NCBI RefSeq assembly: GCF_031755915.1
Contig: NC_083379.1
Coordinates: 17,655,501-17,719,500 of the forward strand
Origin: Ziziphus jujuba
Taxonomy: Eukaryota; Streptophyta; Magnoliopsida; Rosales; Rhamnaceae
Direction: 5' to 3'
DNA length: 64,000 nucleotides
This document shows, one piece after another, positions 23,205 to 36,600 of the stretch. How positions within the stretch are numbered: position 1 is the stretch's first letter; each line of letters begins with the position of its first letter. The notes under the pieces were generated by a model. That model had not been told where the DNA came from. It worked only from the letters and a program-made list of their open reading frames with translations, and searched no databases. A program made the translations under genes and the position numbers.

Positions 23205-26200
23205 TATAACAGCCCATCCCATATTATACCGGAATTTTTGCATATTGACCGAAGTTGATTGGGTTTGACCATCATTAACCAAGAGGGTCCAATTTTGACT
23301 TTTTATTTGGATAAAATTTCAGGTTGATCGAGGCACCGTTGCGAAGTACACATCGACATGAGTCTATAGACTAGTAGTACGTCGAAAACAGAGCTATGGT
23401 TTGAGAGTTATGAGCAAAACAAGTTGAGGTCCGAATTATCCGAAGGTGTCAAAGTTGACTTTTTATTCCTGTAGAATTGAGCTTTGAATCATGTATGATT
23501 GTGAAGTACTCATCGATATGAGTTCGTAGACTAGCGGCACGTCTAATTTGGACATGTGGTTTGAAAGTTAGGGATTCGAGAAATTTCTCCGAGACAGCGG
23601 TTACTATTAATTGATTTGTGTGTATGTGAACAGTGTCGCCATGTGTCAAGTTTTCATCCAATTCCATGAGTGCACAGTGGCACCTACAGGTGGCATTTTA
23701 ATTGGCCAAAATGGGTGGTGGGGCAGGGGAGGGAGGAAAGTGAAAGAGGAGAGAGAGTGAGGTGAGAGAAACCACCATTGGCCACCACCATCCGACTACT
23801 GTCTGACCATTAGAACAGTACATGCGCCAGACAACCTTCAAGCCCACCTGAAAATCGGCCAATCCCCAAAATTTCACTGCCAACTGACCATCGACGAGCC
23901 TGGAACGGGCAGATTTCCGGCAGTAGCGCCGCTACCTTCCACCATAGATTCCTCCCAAACCAGATTCTGTTTGACTCACCGCTGGTCCCTTTGGATTACC
24001 CATAACCAAATCTTGCTCCCCACTAATTTTTATGGTGAATGGTTACCGGATGCATCGCCGGTGATGGTAGAACCCGATGACCACAATGGCTCATCGGAAA
24101 ACCCATCTCCGGTGAGTTTCCGATGACATCTCCTATCCTTCCCCACTAATTTGAGCCCCCTGAATCCATTTCTGATGTCATTTTCCCTCAACTCTCGATG
24201 GATTGTGAGATTTGAGCACATTAAACCCGAAATCTTTTCGGCTAGATTCCGGCCACCACGGATCCGATCTCCGGGAAGTAAGACTCAATTCATTATCCTC
24301 GTGTCATAAGCTTCGATTGGTATATCATTTGCCAATTTTGGATATCGTTTGTATTAAATCCCCCGGTACACCTGTATAATTTATCCTATTAAAATATTAA
24401 TTTAATCGATTTTGGGTAATGTTGATATTTTAGAAGCACGTGTGGATTGTGGAATCATTCCTATGGAGGATCTTGATTGAATTGCATGCTCGAGATGAGT
24501 GACCCACCTTTAAAACTATTTTTGGATGATTAGTTATATTTATTTTGTGTTAATTTAATATTTAGAAAATATGTTCATGTGGTGGAATTTATTTATAATT
24601 GTAGTAAATTTGTATTCTTAATTTTGGTGATTTCTTTTATATATATATATATATACACATATTGATGCTAAATTAAGGTTTCGATTATTAAAGAAATCCT
24701 TGATTATTATTATTGTAATTTAATTGAATTTATTACGATCAATGTGTTTCATTAAACGAATTATACTTGAATTCTACATGAATTTTAATATTATTTTTGG
24801 CATGATTTGATTTTAAAGATTTCAAGAAAAATATTGGTTTAACTTATGGTGCCTTCAAAATATATATTTATGCACTTGAAATATTATTTGATTGATTTTA
24901 TGCTTTGGGAAAAATTATATATATAATAATGATGGATTTATGTTGGTGATATTGAAGAAAAATGTGGGATTGTGAATTTAAAAAGTGGTATTATTCCCAC
25001 GTTGAGTTTTGGAAAAAACTTGTATTTTTAAAATAATTTGGTTATTTGTTTTAGACGCACTCATACAGTACTGGTGTTCTGTATTGTATATGTGGATGAG
25101 CGTACAAGTTGTAATGTCTCCCGTGAGTTACCATTGGATCGAGGGCAGGCAAGTTTGATAGTGCACATAAGCTGCCCCCCTCCATGGTTGTGATGACGGT
25201 TTAAGCTGCGGTGCTATAGGGATGTTGAAGCGACCGTATGCAAGTTTCTCTCTTTAACTTCCCGTCGGACGGTGCTCGGGACGCTGGATATTGTAGGGCA
25301 TCACTGGTATATAGTGTGGTGCATCAAGTATTATTTTTCAGATATAAATTTCAAATCCTAAAGTTTTAAAGCCGCATTTAAATTAAATGTATTTAATTTT
25401 TTTTATCACCTATTTCCAATTAGTATTTTCTAAAATGTGTCTATTCATATTTTATGTCAATTATTTTAAATCAATGTTTTTAAAATTCATCTTGCCATAT
25501 TTTTATTATATAGATCGATTGAATACTTCAAAATGAATTTTATAATATTTTTACCACTTATTTTACATGGTTTTTTGTAATTATTTAATTTATGTTATTG
25601 ACACTGTTTGTATTGGATTATTAAATCAAATTTTATGAATTATATATTGAATCTCACTTTTATGTTACATTTCTCTAATGCAAATATTTTAAATTTATTT
25701 TATTATATTTTATTTGTATTTGGATTATTTAATTATTATTTAATTAATTATTTCTTGATTTTTGGGGCACAAAATATTGGATTTTATAAAAATGTTTTAA
25801 AAGGGAAACCTTTCCAACAGAGTAAATGGTGACGGTTTTGAGCGAAAATATTATTTTCAATTAATTATTATCTATTTATTTAATTATTCTTAATTAATCA
25901 AGTGTACTATGATTATTATTACTATTAAAATTATATAGTAGATTGGATCACTCACTGAGATAATTAGCATTTCATATTTTTAAATCCGTTCCCCTAGATA
26001 CAAAGATTGATAGACGTTTGTCCAGAGCGAGCTTAACCTTCGTTGCTGTTGTGTTTCGAGGAGTTCTCTTTCTTTTTATTTATTTCTATTTGTAATATTT
26101 CTTTCTATCCTTTGTTGTATAACTTTCATACTTAATTGTACCCTATGATGCTCTGTATACTATATTGGATATATTTTATTAAATACTGCATTAGTTCCAT

Positions 26201-26422
26201 GTTTAATTTATGGAAGTACTGATTATGGTGGAATTAAATTGTAGTAAAGTGGGAGGAATAAGGTGGTGTATGTAGAAATGTGTTTTCAGTGCAAGGAATT
26301 TGTGGTAAGTCCAACCTTTAGGGGAGGTTCTATTGGATTTTCTATTGGAGGATTCGGTAGAGTTTCCCTGAGATTAGGGCTTGTCTAAGGTTTCGGTGAG
26401 GGATCTTGGACGAGTCCTAAAA
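23205..26422 (+). repeat. Solo gypsy LTR, 3218 bp, with ATTAC target duplication
   Basis: It starts TATAACAGCCCATCCC (family TGTAACACCCCGTCCC with decayed first bases) and ends CGAGTCCTAAAA (family GGGTCCTGACA). It is flanked by ATTAC at 23200-23204 and ATTAC at 26423-26427. TTGAC words, the duplicated U3 module, a GA-rich stretch (23725-23770) and a GGTATATCA box are in the family order. No internal domain remains. It splits the minisatellite, so the minisatellite is older. Confidence 0.88.
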
Positions 26423-26427
26423 ATTAC

Positions 26428-27085
26428 AATCTTTGGGTAGGTATCGTAGCCTTCGAGCAGGTGTATTAGCCTCTTGGTAGATATTATAGCCTTCCAGCAA
26501 AGTACTTGACTTCGGGCAGGTATGGTAGGATTTGGACAGGTATCGTAGCCTTCGGACATGTGTCTTAGCCTTCGGGCAGGTATAATAGTTTTCGAGCAAG
26601 TGTATTAGCCTTTGAATAGGTATTGCAGCCTTTAGGTAGATATCGTAGCCTTCGAGTATGTATCGTAGCCTATGGACAAGTGTATTAGTCTTCGGACATA
26701 TACTGTTAGCCTTCCAATAGATGTATTGGGCTGGTATTGTTGTCTACGGGAAAAAGATATAGCCTTTGGATAGGTACTTTAGCCATTAGGTAGGTATCGA
26801 GGTAGGAGTACTAGCCTTCAAGTAGGTACTTCAGCCTTAGGGAAAATATCACAGCCTTCGAGCAGGTGTTTTAACTTTCAAGCAGGTATCGTAGTCATAA
26901 TAGGTGTTTTAGCCTTTGAACAGGTAATTTAGCATTCGAATAGGTTTATTAGCTTTCAGACAAGTATTGTAGTCTTCGGCAAGAGATCTAGTCTTCGGAT
27001 AGGTACTTCAGTGTTCGGGCAGGTGTCATAGTCTTTGGACATATATATTAACCTACGGGCATGTCATCTAAATTCTTTGATAGGC
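26428..27085 (+). repeat. Minisatellite, 20-21-bp unit, right part
   Basis: About 30 diverged units (GTAGCCTTCGAGCAGGTGTAT and similar). It continues the array broken at 23204. Together the two parts are about 1.04 kb, near 50 units. The remainder to 27804 is the 3' end of the outer LTR. Confidence 0.85.
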
Positions 27086-28043
27086 AATGTATATATTTAT
27101 AACTATGAAAAAAAAAATACATAAATATTTACGTAGGTTCTAGATAGTGGTGATGTTATTGGAGTTAGCATTAAGACCTCAACCGTTGAATTTAAAGTAT
27201 TATTTGCATATATGCATTTTAAATGTAATTTAGTTTGTTTAAAGTTGTCTTATAATTTATCGATTCTTAACTGTATGGTTTAGGGTCTAGAACCTAGGTT
27301 GTCTTTATCTCTCACTATTATTTTTATTTTGATTATCTGTATATCTGTATTTATGTGTTGGGTATGTGTTGGGCATAGTCACGAAGTGACGTAAAATTGT
27401 GACATTATAGTAAGTGGAAAGTGTAGGTGGCCATGAGTTAGTATGTATCTCCTATGTTGAATAAAATTTTGGGAAGAGTTGCAACAATCATGGGGTTCAG
27501 GTGGTAAGCTTCATAAGGGATCTTGATATATATAAAGATATTTGTAGTTTATTAATTATTGCTCATATTTATATTATTATGCTATTGTTATTGAAATCCT
27601 ACAAATTTGTGGAAACTTATGATAAAGTGGAAGGAACAAAGCAGATGTATATTTTTTACGTGAGTTTTATGTACAGAAAATATTTAGGAAAGTCTAGTTT
27701 AGATAGGAGATGCGGTCAGAATTTTTGTAGAGTTTTAATTGGGGTTTCCCCTAGTCGTGGCCCTTTCTAATATTCCGATAAGTAAGCCTGAAAGGGTCCT
27801 GACACCTAAATTGAAAGGTGGATGTTACGTGGATCTTTTTTTTTTTTTTTATAAATAAATTTGTTGTTTTCTTATTGCAGTAATGCATCCTATGCTACAA
27901 AAATGGCTCGAAGTTAAACTAAAAATAGTTTGATGACTGACAGTGTTTGAAAATTGAAGTTTTGAGATCTAACTTTTTTTCTTTTTTCTTGGCTAAAATG
28001 CAAATAATATGATATATCTATGTATATACACTGAGGAGGTTAG

Positions 28044-28405
28044 AATAATTACATTTTAATACCTTTAGTTTTTATAACTTTACAATTTAGGTTTTCAACA
28101 TTTAAAAATCACAATTTAGGCTGTTAATTTGCAATTTGTTATAATTTGAAACGTGCATGACTTTTATGTAACAGATTCATTACATTTTAATACCATCAAA
28201 TATTAAAATTTTATACTTTGGTACGTTCTGATTTAAAATTTAATATGGTTTAATACTTGTCACACAACTTGCAGGCGAAACAGCTATGAAATTCGATTAA
28301 TTAAAAGTAAAATTAAACGTAAGTTGTAACAAATTATAAATTGAATGTTTAAATTGCAACTTTTGAAAGTAAATTGCCTAAATTGCAAAAGTAGGAAAGT
28401 CAAAA
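28044..28405. repeat. Inverted-repeat (MITE-like) AT-rich element
   Basis: The left arm (ACTTTACAATTTAGG, CACAATTTAGGC, GCAATTTGTTATAA) pairs with the right arm read in reverse (AATTTAGGCAATTTAC, GCAATTTAAAC, TATAATTTGTTAC). It resembles the style of the MITE at 14622. It abuts the MULE target site. From 27805 to 28043 I see nothing else. Confidence 0.45.
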
Positions 28406-28429
28406 ATACCACAATAAACCCAAAATTAG

Positions 28430-31216
28430 GAGAAAATCTTCTATGACACGGTGGTACCACATTAGATGGTACCACTCCATCTAGTTTATTGCCATCTGTT
28501 GAGATATTTAGCATGTGTTTTTTTCATATTAAATTATCCAGCTCATCATTATTTTGAAACATAGAATAAATTTTAAAATCTTCCATGAGGAGAAAATCTT
28601 CTATGATACTGTGGTACCACATTAGATGGTGCCACTCCAGCTAATTTATCACCATCTGTTAAAATTTATTCAATATTTCAAAATAATTGCCATGTAATTT
28701 TACAATTATCCAGTTCATTAATTTTTTTTATGTAGAAGAAAATTTTAAAAAATTCACTTGCACACGCTGCAAGAAAACCTTACTGGTACTGGACTTATCG
28801 TTTTTATTTTATTATCCTTTATATATATATATATATATATAACAAGCATGGAAGGTTATTTATCAAAATAATAATAATTAATAAAAAAAAACATGGAGGA
28901 TTTATTTAGCGATACCAAAACCAAAAGCAAAGAAGAGTTTTGCTCGTGGGTTGGTATAGTCTCAAGCTAATCGACCTCATCTGGAAATAACAAGAGGAAG
29001 AGAAAGGTTGTTTATGGTCGGCAAGGTTTAAAAAATCTATATCGACAAAAATATAGAGAGTTCAAAATATAAAATTTTTTATGGAAATATAAAAAAATAT
29101 TGAATATCGATAAAAAATTATAAAAGATTATGGAAATTTATTTTAAAAAATAAGAATTTATATGGAAACTTTAAAATTAGCTTTTTTCATCTATTAGTTA
29201 TCAAATTGATTATAAAACTTGCTAAAATATTGAATAGATGTTATATTCTTCTTAGTTAATTGATTTATAATAAGTATTAATTACCATAGATAAATTATTA
29301 ATAATAAAAATATATCAAAAATACATATTTGATAAAATTATTTATTAACTAAAATATATAATAAGATTATTACAATTACATTGTATTTCATAAATGTCAT
29401 CTCAATACTACATAGAACTTCTGGATGGTTGAAAATCATCGATCTCTTCCTCATTTTACTTTTGAAATTTGAGAAGTTGTTATGAAAAGATGTATCTCCC
29501 CGATAATTTTGAACATAATTATTAATATGCCAACCATATGGATATTGCATTATTCGTTGACTATATGCATAACTACTACTTTCTGATGGTTGAGTTTGAA
29601 ATGGTACCTATGAGTCGCTATGTTATAACATTTCATAATATTAATTGAATAAGGGTTATGAAAATAATTTCCAACCTTTATTGATTCAAATTTCATAAAA
29701 ATCAAATAATTTTCTTGTTGTGACATCTCCATTATATATTTCTTTTTACGTATATAGTATTTTCCAATAGCACCGATTCCTTGACTTGCATCTCTGCTTT
29801 TATAATCTTCATCTTGTGTTGCATGTGTGTAATATTGTTAATCAGTAAATGGGCTTGGTGATTCCCTTTGGTCACTACCTTTTTTAACTTCTAATTTAGA
29901 TAATTTATTAAAGTTATCTTCATCACCACTTGAGCTAGAGTGACTACTAAAAGTCTCAAATTGTAAATGTGTACCATCTAATGAAGCTAAAGCACTAGTA
30001 ATTCTAGTTGGCTCTCTCATAAACCTCTGAAATTAATCACCACTACTAGATTTTCTTCTTCAAAATTATTAAAAAAAAAAAAAACCAAAAACTTATGAAT
30101 TGTCAGGAATATATATATATATATATATATTTTCAAACAAACATTATTATTTCACATGTATATGTTTCGTCATCTATTTACCCATATTTATAAAAAAAAA
30201 TATTCCCGGCAATAAGATTTGCTAAGTTAAAAAATATAATCCGCAAGCTTTGTATTTTTGCTTTATTAATATTTAATAAATAAAACTTATTAATGTTATT
30301 TAAATTAATTCATTCTATTTTGTTTATATAACTAAATATTTAAAAGATAATTAAAGGGTAAAAAAATTATCAATAAAGTTAATCTGATAATTTTTTTTTT
30401 ACTAAATATCAATAATATTTATAAATTCTTTAAAAAAAATCAAAAAAATTTAAAAAGTCTCATCCATATTTTCAACATTTCAGTGGAAATTTCATGGAAA
30501 TATCAAAAATTTCCATGAAAATTATAGATTTTTTAACCAAATTGTTAAGAATTTGATGCAGATATTTTGATGGAAATTTCCGTAGAAATTATAAAAAAAT
30601 TTCAAAAATTTCGACGGATATTATGAAAATTTTATCCCATTTCCATTTGGAGCTTAAGTTTCGTTTCTACCCTATGAAAAAAAAGGATATATCGAAGAAA
30701 TATCAAGATTATTTTCGATTTTTTAAATCTTGGTGGTAGGTTTGTGGAAGAATAAGATAATACAGGCCTAAGTTCTAAGACCACCTTTGCGAGAGGACTA
30801 TAGAAGAATATCATAGAACAGAAAGTGTGGGTCTTCGATGTGCGTTTTGGTTTTTTTTTTTTTTTTTTTTTTTTCTCTTAAGTAAATACCTTTTTGGTTT
30901 GGGGTTGAATTGACCTGTGAAATGACCATGGAAGAAAGAGATACTTTCAAGCTCTAGATCTAAGTAACAATGGAAAAGCACATGGAGGAGGAGGGTTTGG
31001 AAGCCAGAATGTCAAAGATGATGAAGGAAAGTCGTTCTTACAGCACGCTTGTGCAAGTAAATTTTTAAAGTTTTTCTTTCTCAAAATTTAAAAAAATAAA
31101 AATTAAAAAAAATGATGAACTGGATAATTTAATATGAAAAAGACACATGCTAAATATTTCAACAGATGGCAATAAATTAGATGGAGTGGGACCACCGTGT
31201 CATAGAAGATTTTCTC
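28430..31216. mobile_element. Mutator-like element (MULE), non-autonomous, 2787 bp
   Basis: Terminal inverted repeats: left 28430-28550, right 31111-31216, both beginning GAGAAAATCTTCTATGACAC. The left arm has one extra 15-bp piece. The flanks carry the same 9-bp duplication, CAAAATTAG (28421-28429 and 31217-31225), the size typical of Mutator elements. Long terminal repeats of about 110-120 bp also fit. A second, diverged copy of the left repeat lies in direct orientation at 28587-28735. No transposase frame is visible. A nested hAT element fills most of the middle. Non-TE-looking sequence beside it (28915-29021 and 30741-31060) could be captured host DNA, which I cannot identify. Confidence 0.88.
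29022..30732 (-). mobile_element. hAT-like element nested in the MULE, decayed
   Basis: Ends CAAGGTTTAAAAAATC (29022) and the reverse complement of CAAGATTTAAAAAATC (ending 30732) form short inverted repeats. The 8-bp flanks ATGGTCGG (29014-29021) and GTGGTAGG (30733-30740) agree at six positions, as expected for an old hAT duplication. Minus-strand fragments at 29838-30020 (LASLDGTHLQFETF, then a Ser/Asp/Glu-rich stretch) and 29338-29732 may be the remains of a transposase C-terminal region, but no hAT domain is certain. The subterminal parts are rich in GGAAATTTCC-type words. Confidence 0.6.
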
Positions 31217-31225
31217 CAAAATTAG

Positions 31226-31570
31226 AGTTGAGTCCAAAGTCTTGGGGCTAGCTGCCACTATAGCATTTTAGAGTCTAAGACCTATATTTTCAACACGTAC
31301 TTGACCAAATATACAAATGAACCGCACCATATTTTCCACGAATTAAAGCTGTTTCTGCAACCAACGTTTACGAAATAAAAAACGTCGACTTTTCCAACTT
31401 TGGATATTTCTAAGGTGGTAACCAATTTCCAAGTTGAGAGAAGAACAAGCTTTGTGGCCCTGTTTTCAACCCGTAAAAAGATTCTTTGATTAGCTTTTTA
31501 CACAATATATGTATGTATATACATCAATATATAGAGGTTTTCCAGTAGACGCCAATAACAAGAAGCAGCA
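31226..31570 (+). promoter_or_regulatory. Upstream region of the complete CRK
   Basis: The stretch between the MULE and the CRK start. It has a TTGACC W-box at about 31309 and a TATATAG candidate TATA box at 31528-31534, about 37-43 bp before the ATG. The ATG context is AGCAATGGTT, as in the pseudogene (GCAATGGTT). The MULE lies only 345 bp upstream, so any promoter elements further out have been displaced or come from it. Confidence 0.45.
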
Positions 31571-34518
<2,948 letters not shown>

Positions 34519-34580
34519 TTATGTGAGATTTCATATGCAACATGTTACGAAGTTTTTATTAACACATATCATTAACCCTC

Positions 34581-34746
34581 TAATGGGATATAGTTTATAA
34601 TGTGTACTTATCTTGAATTAATGTTGTACTTAGCCTTTGTTGTATCTGTTTGTGTGTACTTTATGACAAATTGTAATTAGTTTGTATATGTGTATTTGTT
34701 TGCTACGAATGAAGCAACTTTATCCAAATTCCCTAATACTTTTACA
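34581..34746 (+). repeat. Copia 5' LTR
   Basis: It aligns with 43838-43987 along its length (shared words include GTGTACTTA, TTAATGTTGTAC, TAGCCTTTG, TTTGTTTGTGTGTAC, CCCTAATACT/TCTAATACT). It is followed by TGGTTTCAGAGC (34747-34758), a one-base variant of the Met-tRNA primer site. Confidence 0.75.
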
Positions 34747-34820
34747 TGGTTTCAGAGCTCTAATCTCTAATGAGATTTTACCTCTTTTGTTTTTTTTTTT
34801 TCTTTTCTCTCGTTTTCTTC

Positions 34821-35580
34821 ATGGCCGACAAAATCTCTGTTGACATCCTATCCACACCTCAATCTTAAATCACTGTTCAGAATGACCTTAGTTTTACTGG
34901 TTGGACTCTTATTATTCTTAATGTTGCTTCTAAAGCTGATATGAAATTGATGGATACTACTTAGTAGTTGCTTTGAAATTATGGCCGACAAAATCTCTGT
35001 TGACATCCTGTCCACACCTCAATCTTAAATCACTGTTCAGAATGACCCTAGTTTTACTGGTTAGACTCTTATTATTCTTAATGTTGCTTCTAAAGTTGAT
35101 ATGAAATTGATGGATACTACTTAGTAGTTGCTTTGAAATTGAAGGATACCACTTATTTCCTTTGGAATGTTCAGTTTGGTTCTCTACTGGCTGCATACAA
35201 CTTTTATGGATATGTAGATGGATCTTGACCATGTCCTCTATCTACCAGTGTTGAAGATACTTCTTCTAGCGTGAGCTATTAAGCCTCACCTCATTCTTAA
35301 ATCACTGTTCAGAATGACCCTAGTCTTGTTGATCAGACTCTTATTACTCTTAATGTTGCCTCTCAAGTTGATCTGAAATTGATGGATGCCACTTATTAGC
35401 TTTTCTTAAATTGATGGATATCGCTTATATCACTTGGAGTGTTTAGTTTGATTCACTACTAATTGATCATACTCTTATTACTCTTAATGTTGCCTCTCAA
35501 ACTGCTTTGAAATTGATGGATACCACTTATTAGCTTTTCTGAAATTGATGGATATCGTTTATATCTGTTGGAGTGCTTAG
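34821..35580 (+). pseudogene. Copia gag start, tandemly repeated and decayed
   Basis: ATGGCCGACAAAATCTCTGT occurs at 34821 and again at 34981. The 160-bp unit is nearly identical in both, and shorter diverged copies follow near 35295 and 35465 (CTTATTACTCTTAATGTTGC). The unit encodes the start of a copia Gag with an in-frame stop. Positions 35581-35930 keep further gag-like repeats without an open frame. Confidence 0.6.
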
Positions 35581-35934
35581 TTTGATTCATTACTAATTGC
35601 ATAAGACTTGTATTGCTATGTGGATGGATCTTGACCATGTCCTTTACCCACCATTGTTGAAGATACTTCTTCTAGCACGATCTGTTAGGCCTAAACCCAA
35701 CTACATTTTTTGGGTTTGACAAGATAAATTTCTTCTTAATGCTATTTTGGCCTTTATTGCTCTAGAAGTGTCGCACCTCACTGCACTTGGTATGAGATTG
35801 TTAAAGATACTTCTTCTATATTGATTTGTTGGGCCTAATCCTAACTACATTTTTTAGGTTAAACAAGATAAATTTCTTCTTAATGCTCTTTTTCCCATTA
35901 TTGCTCTAGAAATGTCGCGCCTCACCGCACTTGT

Positions 35935-36597
35935 TATGGGATTTCTTATTTTTGGTCTCAATTACTCTAAATTTTTAGCAACCTGTTGCACTTGGTATGA
36001 GATTTTTTATTCAAAACATCCTAGAAGGTCATCCATCTTAGGATTATTCTCGCCTAAGCATTCTTAACTTAGGAGTTCTTTTGAATCTGAAGCCAATCAC
36101 TTTAAAAAGTCCTCGGTATTATGAGAGTGACTGTTATTACTTTAATCATTCTCTCATTTGCACACGAGCAATATGGGATTAGATACTAAGTAGCCTACCA
36201 GTGCTTCTCACCCGCCCACATTTCTCATCAAAATCCACTCCCTTAGGTCTAGCATCCTTGCTAGCACATTTTTTCCTGGGTACAAGCTCTGATACCATTT
36301 GTAACACCCTGCCTCCATTGGTAAACCTGTCATTCTTTGTCGATATTGTTCACACTCAATGTGGGGTTTTTGGTTCAGAACTTTCAAAGGGATCACCCAT
36401 TCTAGGATTGCTCTCGCCTGAGCACGCTTAACTTTAGAGTTCTTTCAAACTATGAAGTTAATTGCTCTGAAAAGGCCTTGGTGTTATGAGAGTGACTATT
36501 ATTATATCTAATTATCCCCTAATCTACACTTGGTTGATGTTGGATAGGACACTGGTTAGCTTACCAATACCTCACACCCCCTACACTGGTCGTCATA
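35935..36597 (-). mobile_element. Cassandra-type TRIM retrotransposon, copy 1
   Basis: Minus-strand element. The right unit (36300-36597) starts TGTAACACCCTGCCTCC on the plus strand. The left unit ends near 36232 and its outer part is degraded. Between them, GCTCTGATACCA (36286-36297) is an exact minus-strand Met-tRNA primer site. Each terminal repeat carries a 5S-rRNA-like segment (36025-36085 and 36384-36443). 5S-bearing short LTRs with a tiny internal region are the defining features of Cassandra. It encodes no protein. Confidence 0.85.
36384..36443 (-). other. 5S rRNA-like segment in a Cassandra LTR
   Basis: On the minus strand it reads AGTTAAGCGTGCTCAGGCGA followed by GAGCAATCCTAGAATGGGTG, closely matching the internal promoter region of plant 5S rRNA. 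It is a fragment within a repeat, not a 5S gene. In Cassandra this region is thought to allow RNA polymerase III transcription. Confidence 0.85.
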
Positions 36598-36600
36598 AGA

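Larger units (their letters stand above)
18196..27804 (+). repeat. Outer gypsy LTR, 5'-truncated, split by two nested LTRs
   Basis: Three pieces read as one LTR: 18196-19121, 21688-23204 and 26428-27804. The first ends GTATTGGATCCTAT and the second resumes CCTGCAGTAGAGCAAGGATGG. Together they match the young LTR's ATTGATCCCGTAGTGGATCATGG (2390-2410). The last piece ends AAAGGGTCCTGACA at 27804, a family-typical LTR end. The 20-21-bp minisatellite lies in the second and third pieces. Without the nested elements it is about 3.8 kb. The U3 start is missing. Confidence 0.65.

Noticed and set aside
22819..27085. CRISPR-like array of short repeats
   Set aside because: Units are head-to-tail, 20-21 bp, diverged and without unique spacers; the setting is a plant LTR.
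29838..30020. A real minus-strand gene in the hAT-like element
   Set aside because: Frames are short and broken, and no complete transposase domain can be read.
36384..36443. A 5S rRNA gene on the minus strand
   Set aside because: Only the internal part of 5S is present, diverged, and it lies in a short LTR next to a primer site and repeated in a second LTR. It is a Cassandra element, not a 5S gene.
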